Shown: in pieces, positions 34,301 through 64,000 of the stretch | How positions within the stretch are numbered: the first letter of the stretch is position 1 | Layout: the number at the start of each line of letters is the position of its first letter | Source of the DNA: Acanthococcus lagerstroemiae | Lineage: Eukaryota > Arthropoda > Insecta > Hemiptera > Eriococcidae | Assembly (NCBI GenBank): GCA_031841125.1 | Contig: CM063109.1 | Location: forward strand, 9,648,321-9,712,320 | Direction: 5' to 3' | Length of the DNA: 64,000 bases | The notes under the pieces: generated by a model | Databases searched by the model: none | The model's input: only the letters and a program-made list of their open reading frames with translations | What the model was told of the DNA's origin: nothing | Program-made: the position numbers and the translations under genes

Positions 34301-36135
34301 CGGGCACCGAACCATTCACTCGCGTTGTCCGGTTATAGCAAACAGTAAAACTCGAACGGAGGCTAACAGTATTAGTACGCACCTTCAAAGAAAAACTGGT
34401 TCTGGTTTCGATACCGAGATTGTAAACACCCAAAGTCGTTAAAAGAATCCCCTTCGGTATTTCGTTCCCCTGGGCAACCGTTTACTCATTACGATTATGG
34501 TTACCAGTTACCACTCACGAGCCCACTTCAACTCGGTTTAACGACTGCCACCGTTAAGTTCATCAGTCAATGTCAATATTCAAAACTTTCGGCCCCGTCT
34601 TCGTGTACACATTCCTCGTTACTTTCTCATATCCCGTGAGCGTTTTCAAAATGCGATTTCCTCACACGAAAACAACTTTTGTTTTTAGCTCATCTTTTTC
34701 ATGTGCCGGTGCGTCGGTACGACTGCGTGAAATGTTATACCTCTGTTAATAATATGTGATTCCACGTAGTTCAGATACTGAGTACGTTTTCAAGTAATCA
34801 CTCATTTTCGAGCTCATAGACTAATTAACCTTCGGTATGTTTTACTAAGGGCACGCGTACTGCAGGTTTCAATGTTCGAAAATACTAGCTACCAGTATTG
34901 ACGAAGTTATCTGTGGGAAAGGACCTTGGTGATAATCAGTTCTTTATATACCCACGCGTGCTGCAAATCTATGTGAATAATTTACTTGATATCTGAAATG
35001 CCTATCCAAAATAGACGAAGTACCAATTGAGAAGAATAGGCTGTGACCACTAAAATTATAATACAAACAGAGGAATATCTGACTGATAACAAATAATCAA
35101 GATACCGTTAGTTGTGACGAAATGAGACTTTGTTCGAGCCAGGAGCAAAATATAATACCCAGCCTTGGACGCTCGAAGTGCAGGGTAAACACTAAAAACA
35201 CTATATCGATAACTGGGACAAAAATTTACTATCGTATTTACGTATACAGTATGAGGAATTGAAGAAAAGAAAAAAAGTATGATAGTCTTTACGAGCTGAT
35301 TTTACGATCGATTTATGATATTCAATTTGCGTTTTCTCGTTTCATTTTATTGGCCGTAGTCTTCAATGAGGAAAGGTCGTAAATGAAAGCTCGAATTGAG
35401 AATTAGCGTCTGAAAGGAGAGGCACAAAATACTGTGAATATTTTAACTATGCGTAGTAAATTATACTTCGAATGTTACATCCAATAAAAATTCAAGCATT
35501 CTTTCAAAGGTAAATTTAAATCTAGTGTACGAGATGTGTGTATGAACCATAACCGGTTTTGTTGGTTCTAAAAGGTAACTGAAATATACATTCGTGTTCA
35601 TTACATATGCCTCACACAACACCGAGTCGAATCTAGTATGATCATAATAATGGTTTGTGGGAAAATCGTTTTTCCCCCTTCAAGAACCCTAACCTGATTC
35701 CAGTTTTTGAATGATTTCGAAATACCCGACTGGATTTTCACAGAATATATGGCTTCCTTTCAAGTCATGTTTCATCAACTAAAAGTTATTTCGCATAGGT
35801 ACACATCAAGTTTCAAGTATTCAAATTCACCCTGAGAGAGTCCTAGATTTCGTCGAAAACTGAAGATGAGAAAGCTGTACTGCTTTCACTTGGTACTGAG
35901 CTGAAGCATCACAATATAAGATCATCGTATACTGCCAAAATAAATATATTACTAAATAGTTGTTATGAGATAATAAAACACAAATTCATCCAACTGGACC
36001 CTGCCACTTAAATGAATTATAACTCTAGTTAGTTACGAGATAATAAAACGCAAACTTACTTTCATCTTTTTGTAACGATACGAAGCCGAATAATCCGATG
36101 GATAGAAACAGCACAACTGCAGTTACCGAAGTCAT
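31363..36135 (-). CDS. Secreted double-stranded-RNA-degrading nuclease (insect dsRNase, DNA/RNA non-specific endonuclease family)
   Basis: Five coding exons on the minus strand: 36135-36060, 34198-33840, 33047-32859, 32293-32060, 31815-31363. All introns are GT-AG and the phases join. The 435-residue product starts MTSVTAVVLFLSIGLFGFVS, a signal peptide. The insect dsRNase N-domain follows (CSINVNSDLP, GVIELAKGEEVVLACPG). The nuclease domain has GWHVMVSVCHDP, LSRGHLAPDADF, which is the His-containing active-site motif (general family DRGH; SRGH is usual in insects), and NAAPQWQCINGGNW. The C-terminus has FCQDVCQTYGW and ACCTF. Such enzymes digest dsRNA in gut, saliva or haemolymph of insects and limit RNA interference. 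Length and cysteine pattern look complete. Intron 1 is 1.86 kb. It lies antisense to, and probably within an intron of, uif. Confidence 0.9.
34199..36059 (-). other. Intron 1 of the dsRNase gene
   Basis: Donor GTAAGT after the signal-peptide exon, acceptor CGATTAG before CSINVN. AT-rich, no recognised transposon or nested gene inside. Confidence 0.8.
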
Positions 36136-37151
36136 CTTGAATAATGATCGCCAATTTATAATCCTCGTATCAGAGGCGAGTGTTCAGAGTACCATCTCAT
36201 TTGCAACATCACAGAGCACTGCCACTAATGAACGAAGATGCTCAGATGGGTTCTCAACTTGCGCGTAACCATGGGTTTGGAAACGACTTTCTGTTCCGTA
36301 GTTCATTTTTAGGTATAGTTTATCTCATTCAACTTGTCGTTACGGCTGAAAGGATTCGAAATCACCTATCAGTAATTACAGTCAGCATAGGTTAATGGCT
36401 ATCAGCGTTTACAGACTGATTAATCGCCAGCGAACTTTGCAAATCACGTGATAGGCATAAGAACTTACTTTTAAGTTTATAACTCTGAGTGTCCTCGGAT
36501 CTAGGGGTTAATGTCAGATATCTTCTGTTCAAGTTCTGGTATCGTTTTGTGTGTGTGAAATATGTGTTTTCGGTACTATGGAGGACCTGCAATCCATTTT
36601 CAGAAAATGATTACGGATACCTATTACCTAGTGATAATAATGTTCATTTCGTTTCATATCTACGCTGTACAGAAGCAAATCATAATATAAACATTGGGAT
36701 CGTGTAAGCATTAAGCGTGTAAAGTGTAATTCACATTTCACCAAGACGTTTGCACTAAGTATAGTAAATAGTATAAACGTCTTTGGTAATTCATCAATGA
36801 TAACACTGATAAGGTGATAACATGCTAAAGAGATGACGAGAAGATGTTTCCAACCTTTGACGCTGTGACGTCACAGCCAAGGCCGATTCACACTTGCGAG
36901 TAACTCCGCAAGATTTAACTCGTTCGGGACATCGTGACTTCGCGAGCAGGACTGCAAAAATTTGTTTAAAACGTTTTTTTTTGTTTTAAAACATAATTTG
37001 AATATTTGCAAATACCAATGTTTTAAGCGCGTTTAAAACAAAAAAAAAAACATGATTAAAACGGTTAAAACATGAATTTTCAATTTTTCAATTCATAATT
37101 TCAACATTATTGATTATTATGGGATACAGACTTACAGTTACTTATAGGTAA
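36136..37151. other. Upstream flank of the dsRNase gene
   Basis: Presumed 5' region of the minus-strand dsRNase gene. TATAAA occurs only 20 nt before the ATG, too close for a standard TATA box, so no promoter is called. Between 36960 and 37070 is an A/T-rich inverted repeat around GTTTTAAAAC. No other gene seen. Confidence 0.45.
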
Positions 37152-37333
37152 AGGTTAGTGGCGTATTTGGGGGGGTCCAGGGGGTCTTGACAACCCCCCT
37201 GGCAACTTTAATTTTTTTATAATCTACTTGCGCCCTCTTCCCCCTTCTACCACTCTGCCCTATCGCCCATATTAATTTCTTTTTTCAGTTTGGACCCCCC
37301 CCCCCCCCCAATTTTATCCTGTATACGCCACTG
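37152..37333. mobile_element. MITE with (T/C)AGTGGCGTAT ends (hAT-like)
   Basis: TAGTGGCGTATTTGG at the left and TATACGCCACTG at the right, about 182 bp, with G- and C-homopolymer runs. Flanks GGTAAAGG / GGTACGTT are only loosely similar, so the target duplication is not secure. Confidence 0.55.
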
Positions 37334-37379
37334 GGTACGTTTTTTCAGATAACAGACGGTGATACTGTGTCTCAAAGCT

Positions 37380-37990
37380 CCAACATTTCAGATTTGGTTT
37401 GGTTTTATCCAATGTTTGGAGCCTATTCAATTTTTCGTTTTGATCGGTTTTGAACTTTGTAGTTTCCATTTTGGTTGGTTTCGGTTCGGAATTTCCATTT
37501 AATTTGCCAATAGGTTTTGGTTTCAGTCATGAGACCGTTTTGAAATACTGAAAAGGTCTTACTTCGGTCTTTCATTGCTGGACTGGTTTTGGTTATGGTT
37601 CTCACTTCACATAATGAATCGGTTTCAGTCGGGCTCAAAACATCTTTCTCAAAAATTTTTTAGAGTTAATTCACTTTGGCAATTGAAATAAAATCTTAAA
37701 ATCTGATACACTGACGCGAAGTCGCTGCAAGCTCCCAAGCGGCGACAAAGAAGAAAAGAAAAAGATTGACCAATTGGGACCTTTTCATTTAGTTGGTTTA
37801 TGGTCTTGACGCAGGCATATGAGCTTTCATTTCAATCGGTTGTGGTTTCAGTTAAATCTACATTTCAAATATTTGGTTTATGTTTTGGTTAACGACCAGT
37901 TGAGTTTAAGGTTTCAGATAGGATTTTGGTTTCGGTCTCATGAAACTGTTGAATTTGAATGGGTTCCGGTTCCAAACACTGGTTTTATCA
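37380..37990. repeat. Degenerate GGTTTYGGT-type repeat tract
   Basis: Irregular, dense recurrence of GGTTTTGG, GGTTTCGG and CGGTTTCAGT over about 600 bp. Similar sequence reappears at 40561-40605. It opens artefactual frames on both strands. Confidence 0.55.
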
Positions 37991-38325
37991 AAGCCAGTGT
38001 AGGAAGTAAGCGAAAAACCCATTTTATTGACTTTAACTCATCAGCTAGTCAATGAATGCAGTAAAATTTCTTCTAGTTTGTTCACTGTCCACCTACCTTT
38101 TACCCGTCTGTGAATCAAATCAAACATTTTAAAGATATTTTTGCAAAAGATGAAATTTTGAGTGAAATGAGCCCTATTTGAAATTCCCTATTTTTGTATA
38201 TTTCAATATATTTGTACGTAATTGCATATTTGGTATTTTAGAAGCATATTTGGAGCATATTTTATCAAATTTTCTGCATTTTTGCATTTTTGGACGTATA
38301 TGTATTTTTGAACATTCACTACACT

Positions 38326-38576
38326 TGGACGCTGTTAAGCGTAAAGGAACCAACCAACATTTGTGAACAAAATGAGTTATTAGTATCGTTGGAAAGAGCG
38401 TAAAAAGTAGAATTTTTCAAAATTGGGCCCCCGATTCAAATATGTGTGCTTACGTTGAAAAAAGCTTATCAGTAATCGCTATGTCATACAGTTTCTACAT
38501 GGCTCTTGTACTTTGAATCACGTGTTCTCAAAAAACAGATTTAGCTGGTTAGTTCCCTTACGCTTAACAGCGTCTA
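38326..38576. mobile_element. MITE with ~31-bp inverted ends (GACGCTGTTAAGCG family)
   Basis: TGGACGCTGTTAAGCGTAA(A)GGAAC at the left is matched by the complement at the right with three mismatches. Flanked by ACT on both sides. The middle contains ACATTTGTGAACAAAATGAG and GTAAAAAGTAGAATTTTTC, which recur at 39082-39168; its right half recurs at 40238-40345. Confidence 0.72.
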
Positions 38577-38624
38577 ACTAGTCTCTAATTTTTCAGTCCA
38601 AAGCCGACCCTCTTCCAGCAGCTC

Positions 38625-38718
38625 AAGTCTGGTCCAGTTAAGAAACATAACTGGCTACCCGCAATACACATCGATATATGGGTATTTTGAAGTTGGAAGG
38701 GAAAGACGAGTTCAAATT
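38625..38718 (+). mobile_element. Truncated MITE (AAGTCTGGTCC family)
   Basis: AAGTCTGGTCCAGTTAAGAA, then CGCAATACACATCGAT and GGGAAAGACGAGTTCAA, match the minus-strand reading of 40771-40913. The far inverted end is missing. Confidence 0.65.
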
Positions 38719-39081
38719 TCAATGTATGCAAATATCAGCTCACTCCTGTGACAAGTAGGCATCTTAGTAGAGATATATTTCTCAAATTATCCTTCACTAT
38801 CTTCTTTTTTGTTTGTTCAGTTTTCGCCTTTGTCCTTTGTAAGTAGAGAAATAGATAAATGTATAAGTATGGCTCCTTCAGATGAAGAGTTATGCCAGAT
38901 TTAGACAAAAATCGGTACGAAATGATTTTATGAATCATCCATCCAAATATGAAACGTGTAGCTTTACTTGAAAGCCTTCTGCACATCTTTAAATTGTTGG
39001 GCCAAAAAGACCCATGGATGGGTGCTATTTTGCCGAGTTTTTCAGGGTACGGTTTAAAGGTTAGCAATAAGGACTTAAGCG

Positions 39082-40345
39082 ACATTTGTGAACAAAATGA
39101 GTTATTAGTATCATTGAAAAGAGCGTAAAAAGTAGAATTTTTCAAAATTGGGCCCTCTATTCAAAAATGTGTACCCATTGTGGCATGGTAAAACGCGATA
39201 GGTAACTGCAGTCGACTAAATTGATTACGTATGAATGCACCGGATTCCTTTCCCTTTACCCTCCTTATTCTGTATGCAGGTGAGAATCTGCATACGGAGT
39301 GACCTTTTCTCATTTTCCATTTCCTTTCCCTCCTCCTATCTTTTTTTCCTTACCATCTTGTTGTACCTGTAATCCGCAAAATGTTTTTCGGTGATACTTT
39401 TCTTATCGTCTGTCGAGTCTTTCGGTGTCGTTCTTATGGTGGATTTACATCCGAGTCGGCGACATGTCGCGAACAAACTTTTAAAAATGTCGGCGACAAC
39501 TACGGACTTACATTCCTTTCCAACTTCGTTACAGGTCTACACAGACATGTGGAACCGACAAATGTCGGTTTGAAAAGGATGTCGCCCGACTTGAATGTAA
39601 ATCCACCATTACGCACTTTGAGTTGTTTCAGGCTTGTTTTTTCTATTTCTTTTCTTGCTACAATTTTTCTAGTTTTTCCCCCCTGTTTTCGGATTTAAAC
39701 GGTTTTCTTTTCTTTCACTGTTATTTTGGATCATTTTTTTAATCAAACTGCCGTCTTCGTGGGTCCGTGAGTTTTCCGCCGCCGGAGCTTCAAAGATTTT
39801 GTGTTCGACTTTTTCGCTCGAGTGCCCGCGATCCGCCATGCGGTGCTATATCTTTTCGTTGTTTTACTTTGCGGAATAAAAATATGTTTGTGATGTATCC
39901 CTAACTTTTCTTTGGGAGGGGGGGGGGAGCTATGGGCAACTTGCAGGAGAATGTGAGAACGTAAGTTTTTGGTTTTTCTTCACTTTTTCGTTCCGGAACT
40001 TGAAACGACGTAACGTGTGATCTGGGTAACCACCTTTTTATCCCTGGCAATACCACGCCTGAGAGGTCTCTTGTGAGTTAGTCGCGATACTTCCTCAGGC
40101 TTTGTGGGCTTTTCTTGGTCGGCCACTTGAGCCGATTTTTTGATCTCAGCACGTTCTCCGGTCGTAAAGCAGGAAGGTGCGACCGGATTCTTTGTGGACA
40201 CCCTGTTTTTGGGTCGTTCATGAAAAAATGCCACACCACGTTGAAAAATGCTTATCAGTAAACGCTGTGTCCATAAAGCGTAAATCGGCATTATTAATTG
40301 GCTTTTAATGTCACGTTTTCTCAAAAAACAGATTTTGCTTATTAG
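39082..40345. mobile_element. Copy of the 38326 MITE split by ~1 kb of other DNA
   Basis: 39082-39168 matches the left-centre of the MITE at 38326; 40238-40345 matches its right-centre (TTGAAAAATGCTTATCAGTA, CTCAAAAAACAGATTT) in the same orientation. The intervening ~1.07 kb begins GTGGCAT and ends ATGCCAC, weak inverted ends, so a later insertion is plausible. It carries a PIF-like MITE (39437-39608). Confidence 0.5.
39437..39608. mobile_element. PIF/Harbinger-type MITE with TTA duplication
   Basis: 172 bp with ~30-bp inverted ends TGGTGGATTTACATYC(G/A)AG, flanked by TTA on both sides (39434-39436, 39609-39611). The 3-bp TTA duplication is characteristic of PIF/Harbinger. The interior is rich in GTCGGCGACA motifs. 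Confidence 0.8.
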
Positions 40346-40607
40346 CATCCAGATTGCTTAGTCATTTTGTCTTTCTTTCTGTCACATCGTTTAGCATAGT
40401 CTACTGTCAGTGAGAATGATGCTTAGCATAAATCTGTCATCTATTATTATATCGTTTAGTATAGTTTGTCATTCAATCATTTTTGATTGCCTACCATTAG
40501 AATATCATAAAGATTTTTGAAAAAAAAGACAGATTTTTGTCATAAATAGGAAACTGTTCTTGGCGTTCGGTTCCAGTTTTCGTTCCGTTTAGTGTAATCG
40601 GTTCAGG

Positions 40608-40770
40608 TAGAGCTCTACATGGGGAGTGCGGACATGTGCCATTTTAGATCCTATCACGCCCGTGGATGCCGAGGCCAACTATGCGGAGCGCACCGCGTAA
40701 TCAATTCGGCATCCACGGGCGCGTTTGGATTCAAAATAACGTATGTCCGCACTCCTTATGTAGAGCTCTA
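40608..40770. mobile_element. Foldback (palindromic) element, copy 3
   Basis: 163-bp palindrome TAGAGCTCTACATGGGGAGT ... TATGTAGAGCTCTA with the family core CGCCCGTGGATGCCGA ... ATTCGGCATCCACGGGCG. Left flank GTTCAGG (40601-40607). The right flank is occupied by the MITE at 40771, beyond which TTTCAGG (40916-40922) matches the left flank at 6 of 7. So the original 7-bp duplication was split by that later MITE, which landed in the terminal TA. Confidence 0.82.
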
Positions 40771-40913
40771 AAGTCTGGTCCAGTTGAGAAACATAATTTT
40801 TCACGGCGCTGATCACGTGTTCTTGAACTCGTCCTTCCCTTTCCAACTTTACAATGCCCATTATCGATGTGTATTACGGGTTGCAAATTATGTTTCTTAA
40901 CTAGACCAGACTT
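40771..40913 (-). mobile_element. Tc1/mariner-like MITE inserted at the edge of foldback copy 3
   Basis: 143 bp with ~26-bp inverted ends AAGTCTGGTCCAGTTGAGAA and TTCTTAACTAGACCAGACTT. TA lies on both sides (40769-40770, 40914-40915), consistent with a TA target duplication. Related partial copy at 38625. Confidence 0.72.
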
Positions 40914-41610
40914 TATTTCAGGTTCTATTCTTTCCATTCTGGTCGTTCTTTCAATCATTTTTGCTATTAGAGCAGATCTGCTATTGATCTTGGCCTGAGA
41001 TGAAGCAGACATACAGATTCGGCGGGGTTGACGGTCTGAGACATGGATTAGTATTCCAGTTCCGTCCGTTCCATTTCAAATTAACATGGCTTGAACAGAA
41101 CAAAGCAGATGGTCAGCTTTGCTTCAAGCACATGGTAATCTAGTACCTACGGAATAGTAATCCTGGGCTTGCTCCAGTATTTCTTCTTATTCTTCCCCGA
41201 TTTCATATTTGTAGTCTGTACATGGGCAATATTGACGTCTGCTGACCATCGCAGTTCTTGCGCGGGAAAATTAAGCAGCAATGAAGAATTGGAGTTTTCC
41301 AATTCCAATTCCAACCATTAAGGGTAATTAATAGAATTTCTTGGCTGGAAAGTGAAATATATTCCTACCTGTTACCATTCTTATGAGAGCAAGTCAGTCT
41401 GGAATGCACTCGTTAGTTCCTCAGTTTCTTAGATCTGCCCAGCCCTATAGGTATATATGACTGTAGTTAAAGAAGATTGGAAATAACACATTTGAGATTT
41501 GAATCAGTATTCAACTATACTTCAACTTCGAGTCTGTTTTTCGCATAAATTAAAAGTTGGAAAATGCAAAAATAATCATAATAATTAATCATTTCTTTTC
41601 TTTTTTTCAG

Positions 41611-63820
<22,210 letters not shown>

Positions 63821-64000
63821 GTAAGAATCTCTGGCCAGGTATAAAGTGAATGAGGACTGGGTAGAAACTCGATGCAAGTATTCTGTTTCCCCGGCAGGAA
63901 ACGTGAACTTGCCTTGTGGCAGCATCTCTAGCCAGAGTTTCAGTTATTCTCGAATAACAGATTTTATTTCCTTAAATTGATTACATGTATGTATTGGCGG

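Noticed and set aside
36155..36160. TATA box for the dsRNase gene (TATAAA on the minus strand)
   Set aside because: Only 20 nt upstream of the ATG, leaving no room for a transcription start and 5' UTR unless the leader is nearly absent.
38735..39145. 136-residue minus-strand frame
   Set aside because: It overlaps a MITE remnant (39082-39145) and shows no recognisable motif.
63898..63989. Next uif exon after 63820
   Set aside because: A CAG acceptor and in-phase reading (GNVNLPCGSI) are present, but the frame ends at a stop and no donor could be chosen with confidence before the window edge.

Overview
The window is nuclear DNA of an insect: spliced genes with GT-AG introns, many small DNA transposons and SINEs, no prokaryotic-style operons. 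The order cannot be fixed from sequence alone. Two host genes are recognisable. (1) A very large plus-strand gene, orthologous to Drosophila uninflatable (uif), runs off the right edge. I placed 47 consecutive coding exons from 41,611 to 63,820 (8,889 nt, about 2,963 codons); every junction is GT-AG and the reading phase is continuous across all of them. Domain order is C-type lectin, LDLa, three CUBs, sushi repeats, EGF, F5/8C, EGF, sushi, F5/8C, two HYR, sushi, ephrin-receptor-like cysteine repeats, fourteen EGF repeats, LamG/pentraxin-like, HYR, sushi. A 34-nt exon candidate at 6,820-6,853 would supply the missing start of the lectin domain in the correct phase. (2) A complete five-exon minus-strand gene (36,135 to 31,363; 435 residues) encodes a secreted insect dsRNase of the DNA/RNA non-specific endonuclease family. 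It lies upstream of the first certain uif exon. If the 34-nt exon is real, the dsRNase gene is nested antisense inside a 34.8-kb uif intron.

Layout. 1-0.86 kb: decayed RTE-type retrotransposon split by a foldback element. 0.9-9.3 kb: AT-rich DNA with satellites and short SINEs. 9.3-10.5 kb: hAT-type element with a perfect 8-bp target duplication and a tRNA-derived SINE. 10.9-13.7 kb: frameshifted jockey/CR1-like non-LTR element (minus). 15.9-18.3 kb: stack of nested insertions. 19.4-20.5 kb: R1-like retrotransposon remnant. 21.8-25.9 kb: inverted-repeat element, two SINEs, a MITE, and a hAT transposase fragment bracketed by two MITE units within one target duplication. 26-31 kb: more MITEs, SINEs and a 90-bp duplication. 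31.3-36.1 kb: dsRNase gene. 37-41 kb: MITE cluster. 41.6-64 kb: uif.

The most unusual signal is a family of 150-175-bp near-perfect palindromes (161-333, 16634-16785, 40608-40770, 48000-48168). They share a central core and TAGRGC-type termini and make 7-bp target duplications. The outer arms differ strongly between copies, yet within each copy the two arms remain complementary. A second is a 2.3-kb foldback in a uif intron whose arms are inverted arrays of a roughly 50-bp repeat. Together they show an intron landscape shaped by hairpin-forming elements around two conserved genes.
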